Assembly (NCBI RefSeq): GCF_030818905.1
Contig: NZ_JAUTAZ010000001.1
Coordinates: forward strand, 62,001 to 126,000
Reading direction: 5' to 3'
Length of the DNA stretch: 64,000 bases
DNA from: Microbacterium sp. SORGH_AS_0888
GTDB lineage: Bacteria; Actinomycetota; Actinomycetes; Actinomycetales; Microbacteriaceae
Each line of letters starts with the position of its first letter. The stretch's first letter is position 1. Position numbers and translations under genes: made by a program. The notes beneath the pieces are model-generated. The model made no database searches. It saw nothing but the letters and a program-made list of their open reading frames with translations, and had not been told where the DNA came from. Shown piece by piece: positions 11,700 through 19,272 of this stretch.

Positions 11700-12916
11700 C
11701 CCGGGTCGTGCTCGTGCTCCCCGAGCCCACGGCGTCGCGCGTCGCGGCGGAGCTCACCGCCCGCGGTGCCACGGTGTCGGGCATCGTCGACGCCCGGGCG
11801 CCGGCATCCCTTCCCGACCTCGCGGACGCGGAGCTGGTCGTCGTCCCCGCCAGCCGTGAGCTCCTGACGGCGGAGCTGGTCGCGCTCGCCGATCGCGCCG
11901 GCGTGCGCGTGGTGCCGGTCGCGGCGGAGCCGGACGGGGCGCGGCGTGCCGCCGGCTTCGGGCTCGCCGAGCCCCTGCCGCCCGGGCTCGGGCCGCGGCG
12001 CCTCGCCGTCGCGATCCTCCGCTCCCGTCCCGCCGCCTCGACGGCGGGCGTCGAGGACCCTGCCACGATCGCGGTCTGGGGCCCGCACGGCGCGCCCGGA
12101 CGGACCACGATCGCGATCGAGCTCGCGACGGAGCTCGCCCGGGACGGCCGCCACCTGGCCCTGGTCGACGCGGACGCCCACGCGCCCTCCATCGCACAGG
12201 CCCTGGCGCTCCCGGACGAAGGGCCGGGGCTGCCCGCCGCCTGCCGGCAGGCAGAGCTCGGCGGCCTGGATCATGCGGAGCTCTCGCGCATCAGCGTCCC
12301 GCTGGCCATCGCGGGGCGCGACGTGAGCGTCCTGGTGGGCATCAACCGCCCCGCACGGTGGCCCGAGCTGTCCGCGCGGCGGATATCGGCCGTCCTCGGC
12401 GCGTGCCGGTCCTGGGCCAGGACCACGATCGTCGACGTCGCGGCATCGCTCGAGCGCGACGAGGAGATCGTGTCGGACCTCGCCGACGGGCCGCGCCGCA
12501 ACGCGGCGACGCTTGCGACGCTCGCCGCCTGCGATCGTGTCGTGGCGGTCGCCGCCGCGGAGCCGGTCGGGATCGCCCGCTTCGTGCGGGGCTACACCGA
12601 GCTGCGGGCCGCGGTCGGCCCGGTGCCGGTGACGGTCGTGGTCAACCGGCTGCGTGCGGGCGCCGTCGGCCTCGACGCCCGCGGGCAGATCCGCCGCACG
12701 CTCGAGCGCTACGCCGACCTCACCGACGTGCTGTTCGTGCCCGACGACCCGCGGGCGGCCGACGCCGCGCGCCTGGCTGCGCGCCCGGTCTCCGAGGTCG
12801 CGGCACGGTCACCGCTGGTCGCCGCGGTCCGGCGGGTGGCGGCGGAGCTGAGCCCGAGCGCGGCTCTGCCGACGACTCGCAGGGCGGCGCGACGCGCCCT
12901 CGCCGCCGCGCGCTGA
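11696..12916 (+). CDS. CpaE/MinD-like P-loop protein with altered Walker A
   Basis: This 406-residue protein has an N-terminal receiver-like or alpha/beta region (about 1-110) and a MinD/ParA-like domain from about residue 123. The Walker A position reads GPHGAPGRTT (129-138), with Arg136 in place of the invariant P-loop lysine and without the signature lysine of deviant Walker A motifs. The following helix and LALVDADAHAPS strand retain the fold. Later parts (TTIVDVAASLE, DRVVAVAAAEPVGIARFVRGY, VTVVVNRLRAG) match the MinD-like core. It overlaps the SAF gene as ATGA. A role in localising a membrane or pilus assembly is inferred; ATP hydrolysis is doubtful. Confidence 0.82.
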   Translation: MTRVVLVLPEPTASRVAAELTARGATVSGIVDARAPASLPDLADAELVVVPASRELLTAELVALADRAGVRVVPVAAEPDGARRAAGFGLAEPLPPGLGPRRLAVAILRSRPAASTAGVEDPATIAVWGPHGAPGRTTIAIELATELARDGRHLALVDADAHAPSIAQALALPDEGPGLPAACRQAELGGLDHAELSRISVPLAIAGRDVSVLVGINRPARWPELSARRISAVLGACRSWARTTIVDVAASLERDEEIVSDLADGPRRNAATLATLAACDRVVAVAAAEPVGIARFVRGYTELRAAVGPVPVTVVVNRLRAGAVGLDARGQIRRTLERYADLTDVLFVPDDPRAADAARLAARPVSEVAARSPLVAAVRRVAAELSPSAALPTTRRAARRALAAAR

Positions 12917-12935
12917 TCGCCGCCGCCGGTGCGCA

Positions 12936-12941
12936 TAGGCT
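12936..12941 (+). promoter_or_regulatory. -10 element TAGGCT, leaderless promoter of the PdtaS-like kinase
   Basis: TAGGCT ends six bases before GTG 12948. No ribosome site is visible between them. Confidence 0.6.
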
Positions 12942-12947
12942 GGTCCC

Positions 12948-14441
12948 GTGTCGACGCTCTCCGACCTCGTGTACGCCCAGGGGTTCTCCGACCCCGCCGA
13001 CGTGGAATGGCTCCACCGCCTCGCGGGAGACGGTCAGCTGCTGGCCGATCTCGCGTTCGCGGACATCGTGATCTGGGTTCCGACGCCGGATGACTCCTAC
13101 GTCGCCGTCGCGCACACGCGGCCCGGCGGTGCGGCGACGCTGTTCTACCGCGACATCGTCGGGGACCGGGTGCGGCCGCAGTGGCGTGCTCAGGTGCGCG
13201 AGGCGTACCAGGGCGCGCGGATCGTCGACTCCGCCTCGCCCGACTGGTTCGAGGAGACCCCGACGCGCGTGCGCGCCGTGCCGATCGTTCGCCAGCCGGG
13301 CCGCGGCGACACACCGCCGCGCGTGATCGGCGTCCTCACCCGGCACACCAACCTCGGAGAGGCGCGAACCCCGTCGCGTCAGCAGATCACCTTCAACGAC
13401 TGCGCCGACGATCTGTTCGGCATGGTCGCCTCCGGCGAGTTCCCGGACCTCGCCGCGCCCACCGCCCCCCGCCGGGGCGCGCCGCGCGCCTCGGACGGCC
13501 TCATCCGCATCGACGTCGACGGCGTCACGACCTTCGCGAGCCCCAACGCGCTCTCGGCCTTCAACCGCATGGGATTCGACGACGAGCTCGAAGGGGAGCC
13601 GCTCGTGGAGGTCATCACCCGGATCCTGCCGGAGAAGCGTCAGTTCGACGAGTCGCTCCCGGTCGTGGCGACCGGTCGGGCCCCCTGGCGCACGGATGTC
13701 GAGGCGCGCGGGGTGACCGTGTCGCTGCGCGCCATCCCACTGCGCGACCACGGCACCCGCATCGGCGCGATCGTGCTGTGTCGCGACGTCACCGAGCTGC
13801 GCCACCAGGAGCAGGAGCTCATCACCAAGGACGCCACGATCCGAGAGATCCACCACCGGGTCAAGAACAACCTGCAGACGGTCGCCTCGCTGTTGCGGAT
13901 CCAGGCACGTCGGACGCACTCCGACGAGGCGCGCGACGCGCTCACTCACGCGACGCGTCGTGTGGCGGCGATCGCCGTCGTCCACGACACGCTCTCGGAG
14001 GGGCTCACCCAGAGCGTCGATTTCGACGACGTGTTCTCACGGGTGCTGAAGCTCGTCGCGGAGGTCGCCGCGGCTCCCAACACCCGTGCCCGTACGCGCA
14101 AGTCCGGATCGTTCGGCACGCTGCCGAGCGAGTACGCGACCCCGTTGGCCCTCGCGCTGACCGAGCTGGTCACGAATGCCGTCGAGCACGGCCTGGCGGG
14201 TCAGGAGGGCGAGGTCGAGATCGCCGCGGAGCGCACGGGGGAGCGCCTCGAGGTGCGTGTGCGCGACACCGGCGTCGGCCTGCCGGAGGGGCAGGTCGGA
14301 CGCGGTCTCGGCACGCAGATCGTCCGCACGCTCATTCAGGGCGAGCTCGGCGGCACGATCGACTGGCACACGATCATGGGCAGCGGCACGGAGGTCACGA
14401 TCGACATCCCGCTGCGCTACATCGAGCGAGACCGGGGCTGA
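12948..14441 (+). CDS. pdtaS: PdtaS-like sensor histidine kinase
   Basis: This soluble 497-residue kinase matches the PdtaS architecture: an N-terminal GAF-like sensory region (about 1-150), a PAS-like region (about 180-290), a HisKA_2 dimerisation helix with REIHHRVKNNLQTVASLLR (His302/His303 as phosphoacceptor candidates), and a HATPase domain with ALTELVTNAVEHGL (N box), DTGVGLP (G1) and GLGTQIV (G2). In mycobacteria PdtaS phosphorylates the RNA-binding antiterminator PdtaR; no pdtaR gene is in this window. The facing neighbour is whiB1-like, the same neighbourhood as in Mycobacterium. GTG 12948 follows a TAGGCT -10 and is probably leaderless. Confidence 0.92.
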   Translation: MSTLSDLVYAQGFSDPADVEWLHRLAGDGQLLADLAFADIVIWVPTPDDSYVAVAHTRPGGAATLFYRDIVGDRVRPQWRAQVREAYQGARIVDSASPDWFEETPTRVRAVPIVRQPGRGDTPPRVIGVLTRHTNLGEARTPSRQQITFNDCADDLFGMVASGEFPDLAAPTAPRRGAPRASDGLIRIDVDGVTTFASPNALSAFNRMGFDDELEGEPLVEVITRILPEKRQFDESLPVVATGRAPWRTDVEARGVTVSLRAIPLRDHGTRIGAIVLCRDVTELRHQEQELITKDATIREIHHRVKNNLQTVASLLRIQARRTHSDEARDALTHATRRVAAIAVVHDTLSEGLTQSVDFDDVFSRVLKLVAEVAAAPNTRARTRKSGSFGTLPSEYATPLALALTELVTNAVEHGLAGQEGEVEIAAERTGERLEVRVRDTGVGLPEGQVGRGLGTQIVRTLIQGELGGTIDWHTIMGSGTEVTIDIPLRYIERDRG

Positions 14442-14460
14442 GCCGGGCGCGCGGCGCGGC

Positions 14461-14709
14461 TCAGGACGCGCGGCGCGCGCGAGCGGCGCGGCGCTTGAGG
14501 GCGCGGCGCTCGTCCTCGCTCAGACCGCCCCAGACGCCGGAGTCCTGGCCGGTCTCCAGCGCGTACTGCAGGCAGACCTCGGTCACGGTGCAGCGCGCGC
14601 ACACCGCCTTGGCCTTTTCGATCTGGTCGACCGCGGGGCCGGTGTTGCCGACCGGGAAGAACAGTTCGGGGTCGACCGTCAGGCAGGCGGACTTGTCGCG
14701 CCAATCCAT
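14461..14709 (-). CDS. whiB1: WhiB-family iron-sulfur regulator (WhiB1-like)
   Basis: This 82-residue protein has the four cluster-binding cysteines of WhiB proteins at positions 9, 37, 40 and 46 (C...CxxC...C), the GVWGG turn at 58-62 and a basic C-terminal tail (RRALKRRAARARR) for DNA contact. WhiB proteins hold a 4Fe-4S cluster that reacts with NO and bind the principal sigma factor. Length, the MDWRDKSACL start and position next to the PdtaS-like kinase favour WhiB1. A GAGGAG ribosome site lies upstream of ATG 14709, and a 245-bp non-coding region precedes it, suggesting regulated transcription. Confidence 0.93.
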   Translation of the reverse strand: MDWRDKSACLTVDPELFFPVGNTGPAVDQIEKAKAVCARCTVTEVCLQYALETGQDSGVWGGLSEDERRALKRRAARARRAS

Positions 14710-14954
14710 AGTTGTGCTCCTCAGGATGAAAGCTTTCGGGTGGGGGTGTCAGAGCACGAAGACGAGTCCGTTACTCTTTTCGGTGTGCGGGTCAAAGCCC
14801 GCCCCACCTCGCTGTGGGAGCACACGACGCCGTCCATCGTCGCACAGTGACATCACCTTGACAAGGGTTCTCCGGCTGTTTTCACAGCGTTCACCCTGAT
14901 CGACGGGCCTCGTGCGGACGGGCGGGGCGACGCATCCGGAGAGGAGACCAGCGG
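14710..14954. promoter_or_regulatory. Intergenic region upstream of whiB and a membrane protein gene
   Basis: This 245-bp region lies between divergent genes. It carries the whiB ribosome site, a small hairpin (GCGGG-tcaaag-CCCGC, about 14787-14802), an AT-richer patch CCGTTACTCTTTTCGG, and TTGACA near 14858 on the plus strand that could be a -35. No convincing -10 partner was found, so no promoter was placed. Confidence 0.35.
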
Positions 14955-15338
14955 ATGAAGACGGGTCTGGTGGAGTGGCTCGCGGGGATCCTGCTGCTCA
15001 TCGAGGGCGCCGCGATCGTGGCGCTCGCGCTGTGGCAGGGGGCCGCGCTCGCGGGCGGGGACACCGACTCGCCGACGAGCGCCGTGGCCCTGCTGGTGCT
15101 CACGCTCGTCGGCGCGGCCGCCGTGATCGCCTTCGGCGTCGCGACGCTGCGCGACCGTTCCTGGGGTCGCTCCGGCGGCATCGTGACGCAGGTGCTCGTG
15201 CTGGCGGTCGCGGGCGGCGCCGCGACGGACGCCTACGCCCATCCGATCCTCGGGCTGGGCATCGCCGCGCCCGCCGTCGTGACGCTCGTCCTTCTCGTCG
15301 TCGCCGTCGTGCGTGCCGGCCGTCGGCGTCCGCGCTGA
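14955..15338 (+). CDS. Small integral membrane protein
   Basis: This 127-residue protein consists of four hydrophobic segments (about residues 7-30, 41-63, 75-92 and 97-119) joined by short loops, with a basic C-terminal end (RAGRRRPR) predicted to be cytoplasmic. No functional motif is visible. A GGAGAGGAG ribosome site precedes ATG 14955. It is not in an operon: the upstream gene is divergent and the downstream gene converges on it. Function unknown. Confidence 0.78.
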   Translation: MKTGLVEWLAGILLLIEGAAIVALALWQGAALAGGDTDSPTSAVALLVLTLVGAAAVIAFGVATLRDRSWGRSGGIVTQVLVLAVAGGAATDAYAHPILGLGIAAPAVVTLVLLVVAVVRAGRRRPR

Positions 15339-15346
15339 GGGGCGCC

Positions 15347-15814
15347 TCAGGCGTCGACGCCGAGGAGCTTGCGCAGACGCGCGACGTGTCCCGTGGCCTT
15401 GACGTTCACGAGCGCGTGCTCGATGCGGCCGTCGCCGTCGATCACGAAGGTCGAGCGCAGGACGCCCGTGACCGTCTTGCCGTAGTTCTGCTTCTCGCCC
15501 CACGCGCCGTACGCCTCGTGCACGGCGTGGTCGGGGTCGCTGAGCAGCGGGAAGGTGAGCCCGTCGCGCTCGCGGAAGCGCCGCAGCTTCGCGGGCTCGT
15601 CCCGGGAGACCCCGAGCACGGCGAATCCCGCCCCCGCGAGCGCGGAGATGCTGTCGCGGAAGTCGCATGCCTGCGTCGTGCAGCCCGGCGTCATCGCGGC
15701 GGGGTAGAAGTAGAGGATGACCCGCTGCCCGCGGTAGTCCGCGAGCGAGACCGGGCGCTCGTCCTGGTCGAGGAGGGTGAACGTCGGGGCGGTGTCTCCG
15801 GGCTGCAGCGTCAT
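15347..15814 (-). CDS. bcp: Thiol peroxidase of the BCP/PrxQ type
   Basis: This 155-residue peroxiredoxin reduces hydrogen peroxide and organic peroxides using thioredoxin-type donors. The active-site stretch [20 protein letters not shown] has the peroxidatic Cys45 with Thr42 and Pro43, and Cys50 five residues later as the resolving cysteine, the BCP arrangement. The Arg of the catalytic triad is in [10 protein letters not shown]. Full length for the family. A TAGGCT -10 lies six bases before the ATG on this strand, so it is probably leaderless. Confidence 0.94.
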   Translation of the reverse strand: MTLQPGDTAPTFTLLDQDERPVSLADYRGQRVILYFYPAAMTPGCTTQACDFRDSISALAGAGFAVLGVSRDEPAKLRRFRERDGLTFPLLSDPDHAVHEAYGAWGEKQNYGKTVTGVLRSTFVIDGDGRIEHALVNVKATGHVARLRKLLGVDA

Positions 15815-15820
15815 ACGACC

Positions 15821-15826
15821 AGCCTA
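15821..15826 (-). promoter_or_regulatory. -10 element TAGGCT, leaderless promoter of bcp
   Basis: On the minus strand TAGGCT ends at 15821, six bases before the A of ATG 15814. Confidence 0.6.
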
Positions 15827-15834
15827 GGCCCGGC

Positions 15835-16878
15835 TCACCGTCCGGCGAAGGTCGTGAGCAGCCGCTGCAGCGAGTCCAGCCGTGCGGCTCCCGTCGGGCC
15901 GAGGCGTCCCTCCGCGACGGCCTCCGCGATCGCGCAGTCGGGGGCGTCGGGAAGGTGCGTGCAGCCGCGCGGGCACTGCTCGGCCACCTCGGCGAGATCG
16001 GTGAAGGCCCGCAGGATGTTGGCCGGATCCACGTGGCCGAGCCCGAACGAGCGCACGCCGGGGGTGTCGATGACCCACCCCGTGCCCGTCGCGCCGCGGT
16101 AGCGCAGGGAGACGGTCGAGGACGAGGTGTGACGGCCGCGTCCGGTGACCTCGTTCACGTGGCCGGTCGCGCGTCCAGCGGTCGGCACGAGCGCGTTCAC
16201 GAGCGTGGACTTGCCCACCCCGGAGTGCCCGACGAAGACCGTGGAGTGTCCGGCCAGCGCGGCGCCGATGCGCTCGAGCGGCATGTCGCCGCGGCGGCTC
16301 GTGAAGACCTCCAGATCGACGCCGGCGAAGTGCGAGAGGAAGTCGGAGGGATCGGCGAGGTCGGTCTTGGTGACGACCAGGAGGGGCCGGATGCCGGCAT
16401 CCAGCGCCGCGATGAGGTAGCGGTCCACGAGCCGTTCCCGCGGCTCGGGGTCCGCCGCGGCGACCACCACGAGCATCTGGTCGGCGTTCGCGACGACGAC
16501 GCGCTCGACCTGGTCGGTGTCGTCGGCGCTGCGCCGCAGCAGGGTCGCGCGCGGCTCGATGCCCACGATGCGGCTGAGGGTTCCCTCGGCGCCGCTCGTG
16601 TCGCCCACGACGCGGACGCGGTCGCCCGTCACGATCGGCTGGCGCCGCAGCTCGCGCGCGCGGGTGGCGACGACCTCGCGCTCGTCGGGGCCGTCCTCGT
16701 CGACCAGCACGGCATAGCGTCCGCGATCGACGCCCAGGACCCTCGCCGTCTCGGCGTCCGCGTGGGCCGGCCGGCGTTTGGTGCGGGGCCGGTTCGCCTT
16801 GGGGTTGGGACGCACGCGGAAGGCGGTCTCGTCGTACTCCGGCTCGTCGTCCTCGTCGTCCGGAGGGAGCCAGCTCAC
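15835..16878 (-). CDS. rsgA: Small-subunit biogenesis GTPase RsgA
   Basis: RsgA is a circularly permuted GTPase that helps mature the 30S subunit. The 347-residue product has an OB-fold region (about 60-125), then the permuted G motifs: TKTDLADP (G4) precedes [16 protein letters not shown] (G1), followed by the switch and RGRHTSSS, and [10 protein letters not shown] (G3). The C-terminal zinc knuckle is [14 protein letters not shown]. The N-terminal 55 residues are acidic then basic and probably disordered. It starts at GTG 16878, 54 bp after aroA on the same strand, so the two are probably co-transcribed. Confidence 0.95.
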   Translation of the reverse strand: MSWLPPDDEDDEPEYDETAFRVRPNPKANRPRTKRRPAHADAETARVLGVDRGRYAVLVDEDGPDEREVVATRARELRRQPIVTGDRVRVVGDTSGAEGTLSRIVGIEPRATLLRRSADDTDQVERVVVANADQMLVVVAAADPEPRERLVDRYLIAALDAGIRPLLVVTKTDLADPSDFLSHFAGVDLEVFTSRRGDMPLERIGAALAGHSTVFVGHSGVGKSTLVNALVPTAGRATGHVNEVTGRGRHTSSSTVSLRYRGATGTGWVIDTPGVRSFGLGHVDPANILRAFTDLAEVAEQCPRGCTHLPDAPDCAIAEAVAEGRLGPTGAARLDSLQRLLTTFAGR

Positions 16879-16932
16879 GCGGGGCCCGGCTTTCTCCGGG
16901 AGGAGGATGCGCCGTGCCCACCCCGTGTGCGG

Positions 16933-18261
16933 CTACCGAGCATCCGTCGCCTCGCGCACGGGCTCCGCCAGCATCTGCGCCCACAGGTCGGGGAACTCCG
17001 GCATGGTCTTCCCGGTCGAGCCGATGTCGTCCACCGAGACCCCCGGGACCGCGAGGCCGACCAGCGCCCCCGTCGTCGCCAGCCGGTGGTCGTGGTAGGC
17101 CTGCCACACACCGCCCGTCAGCGCGCGCGGAACGACGCGGATGCCGTCGGGCAGCTCCTCTGCGTGGCCGCCCATCCGCCGGACGTTCGCCACGAGCGCC
17201 GCGATCCGGTCGGTCTCGTGCCCGCGGATGTGACCGATGCCGGTGAACGTCGAGGGGCCGTCCGCGAACAGCGCCAGCCCGACGAGAGTCGGGGTGAGCT
17301 CGCCCACGGCGGACAGGTCGAGGTCGACGCCCTGGATGCGGTCACCCGCCGTCGCGGTCAGCGCGCCGCGGCGCCGCGACGTCCGCGCGCCGAACGCGGC
17401 CAGCAGCTCCGGCAGCTGCACGCCCGGCTGCGTCGAATGGGCGGGCCAGCCCGTCACCGACACGCTGCCTCCCGTCACCAGCGCCGCGGCGAGGAAGGGG
17501 GCGGCGTTGGAGAGATCGGGCTCGATCACGACGTCCTTGCCGTGCGGGACCGTCGGAGGCACGAGCCATTCTCCGACGCCCGCTCGTTCCACGTGCACGC
17601 CGCGGTGGGCGAGGGACTCGATCGTCATCTCGATGTGCGGCATGCTCGGCAGCCGGGCTCCGCGGTGCCGCAGGCGCAGCCCCACGTCGAAGCGCGAGGC
17701 GGCGAGCAGCAGGCCCGAGACGAACTGGCTCGAGGCGCTCGCGTCGATCTCTACCTCGCCGCCGGCGATGCGGCCGCGGCCGCGCACCGTGAACGGGAGC
17801 GCCCACGTGCCGCCGTCGTCGATGTCGACCCCGGCATCGCGGAGGGCGCGGATCATCTCGCCCATCGGCCGGTGGAGGGCGCTCTCGTGCGCCGTCACGG
17901 CCACGTCGCCGTCCGCGAGCCCCGCCAACGGGGTGACGAAGCGCATGACGGTGCCGGCCTGTCCGCAGTCGATCGTGCCGCCCCCGGCGAACCGTGCGGG
18001 GGGAGTCACGCGCAGGTCGGGCCCGAACTCGCCCTCGCCCGGCACCTCGTCGATGCCGACCCCGAGGGCGCGGAGCGCCTCGATCATGCGCGCGGAGTCG
18101 TCGGAGTGCAGCGGCGCATGCACGGTCGCGGGGCCGTCGGCGATCGCGGCGAGCACCAGCTCGCGGTTGGTGAGCGACTTGGATCCCGGCACGGAGACGG
18201 ACGCCTTCACCGGCTCGGTGGCGGTCGGTGCGGTCCAGGGGGAATACCGAAGTGTGCTCAT
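16933..18261 (-). CDS. aroA: 3-phosphoshikimate 1-carboxyvinyltransferase (EPSP synthase)
   Basis: AroA joins phosphoenolpyruvate to shikimate 3-phosphate in the aromatic amino acid pathway. The 442-residue protein has the N-terminal substrate motif [17 protein letters not shown], the PEP-binding GQAGTVMRF, and the C-terminal [14 protein letters not shown] and [13 protein letters not shown] regions. ATG 18261 is preceded at seven bases by TAGTCT on the minus strand. The sigma-H-type promoter of the divergent sigH gene starts inside the first codons of aroA, so the two transcripts overlap at their starts. Confidence 0.95.
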   Translation of the reverse strand: MSTLRYSPWTAPTATEPVKASVSVPGSKSLTNRELVLAAIADGPATVHAPLHSDDSARMIEALRALGVGIDEVPGEGEFGPDLRVTPPARFAGGGTIDCGQAGTVMRFVTPLAGLADGDVAVTAHESALHRPMGEMIRALRDAGVDIDDGGTWALPFTVRGRGRIAGGEVEIDASASSQFVSGLLLAASRFDVGLRLRHRGARLPSMPHIEMTIESLAHRGVHVERAGVGEWLVPPTVPHGKDVVIEPDLSNAAPFLAAALVTGGSVSVTGWPAHSTQPGVQLPELLAAFGARTSRRRGALTATAGDRIQGVDLDLSAVGELTPTLVGLALFADGPSTFTGIGHIRGHETDRIAALVANVRRMGGHAEELPDGIRVVPRALTGGVWQAYHDHRLATTGALVGLAVPGVSVDDIGSTGKTMPEFPDLWAQMLAEPVREATDAR

Positions 18262-18266
18262 CGGTT
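18241..18266 (+). promoter_or_regulatory. SigR/SigH-type promoter GGAAT-N18-GTT upstream of sigH
   Basis: GGAAT (18241-18245), 18 bases, then GTT (18264-18266) is an exact match to the promoter consensus of SigR/SigH oxidative and heat stress regulons. It lies about 45-115 bp upstream of the sigH start candidates, so autoregulation is expected. The -35 part lies inside aroA on the opposite strand. Confidence 0.75.
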
Positions 18267-18268
18267 CC

Positions 18269-18274
18269 AGACTA
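18269..18274 (-). promoter_or_regulatory. -10 element TAGTCT of aroA
   Basis: TAGTCT on the minus strand ends seven bases before ATG 18261. It sits directly beside the GTT box of the divergent sigH promoter, so the two polymerases would compete for the same DNA. Confidence 0.5.
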
Positions 18275-18309
18275 CCGAGGGCGTCACCGGGACGTCGGAG
18301 GGGATGTGT

Positions 18310-18948
18310 GTGATCGCGACGCTGCAGCGGCCGGATACCGCGGCCGTAGACTCTCCCATGATGGACGAGCAGGCAGAGGTGCGCACCCAGTTCGAGGAGC
18401 AGGCGCTCCCTTACATGGATCAGCTCTACGCCGCCGCGATGCGCATGACCCGCAATCCCGCGGACGCGGCGGACCTCGTGCAGGAGACGTTCGTGAAGGC
18501 CTTCGCCTCGTGGGCGACGTTCACCCAGGGGACGAACCTGAAGGCCTGGCTCTACCGCATCCTCACCAACTCCTACATCAACACGTATCGCAAGAAGCAG
18601 CGTGAGCCGTTCCAGGGAGCGATCGACGAGCTCGAGGACTGGCAGCTCGGGGGCGCCGAGTCGACCACCGCGACGAGCGCCCGCTCGGCCGAGGCCGAGG
18701 CGATCGACCACATGCCGGCATCCGTCGTGAAGGACGCGCTGCAGGCGATCCCGGAGGACTTCCGCCTGGCGGTGTACCTCGCGGACGTGGAGGGCTTCGC
18801 GTATCAGGAGATCGCGGACATCATGAAAACCCCTATCGGCACGGTCATGAGCCGCCTGCACCGTGGCAGGAGGATGCTGCGTGAGCTGCTCGCCGATTAC
18901 GCACACGAGCGGGGGATCACCCCCGTGTCATCCAGGAGCAAGAAATGA
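18310..18948 (+). CDS. sigH: ECF sigma factor SigH/SigR-like
   Basis: This group-12-like ECF sigma factor directs the thiol-oxidative/heat response and is held by the zinc anti-sigma factor encoded next. Region 2 includes [27 protein letters not shown] and region 4 includes [29 protein letters not shown] 18310 was chosen because GGAGG lies eight bases upstream and it follows the GGAAT-N18-GTT promoter; ATG 18304 is in the same frame but too close to that ribosome site. The family-typical ATG 18358 or 18361 lacks any ribosome site but would give the usual length. The last codon overlaps rsrA (ATGA). Confidence 0.93.
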   Translation: MIATLQRPDTAAVDSPMMDEQAEVRTQFEEQALPYMDQLYAAAMRMTRNPADAADLVQETFVKAFASWATFTQGTNLKAWLYRILTNSYINTYRKKQREPFQGAIDELEDWQLGGAESTTATSARSAEAEAIDHMPASVVKDALQAIPEDFRLAVYLADVEGFAYQEIADIMKTPIGTVMSRLHRGRRMLRELLADYAHERGITPVSSRSKK

Positions 18949-19190
18949 CGGACTGCGGCTGCGACAAGGCCCGGCGGGACCTCGAGGAGTACCTGCGCAA
19001 CGAGGTGTGCCACACCGAGCACACCGATATCACCGAGCACCTCGCCACGTGCGAGGCCTGCCGCGACGAGGCCCTGGTGGCGCGGACGCTGACCGATGTC
19101 GTCGCGCGCGCGTGCAAGGAGACGGCACCCGAAGACCTCCGGATCCAGGTGCTGGCGCGGCTGCGAGAGGTCCAGGCGACCCACCACTGA
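18945..19190 (+). CDS. rsrA: Zinc-associated anti-sigma factor (RsrA/RshA-like)
   Basis: This 81-residue redox-sensing anti-sigma factor carries the ZAS signature H32-x3-C36-x2-C39 (HLATCEAC) in a helical domain, with further cysteines at 4, 6, 22 and 58. In RsrA, oxidation forms a disulfide, zinc is lost and the sigma factor is released. The ATG overlaps the sigH stop as ATGA, keeping the pair in balance by coupled translation. Confidence 0.92.
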   Translation: MTDCGCDKARRDLEEYLRNEVCHTEHTDITEHLATCEACRDEALVARTLTDVVARACKETAPEDLRIQVLARLREVQATHH

Positions 19191-19272
19191 CACCTCGCAG
19201 GTGAGCCCGGCCTCGGCGAGCGCACGGGAACGGACGGTAATGTGTCCGCGGCACTGTGCGACGGAGGGTTGA

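Noticed and set aside
15955-18948. A plus-strand frame joining antisense of rsgA/aroA to sigH
   Set aside because: Only the last part encodes the sigma factor; the rest is antisense of two clear enzymes.
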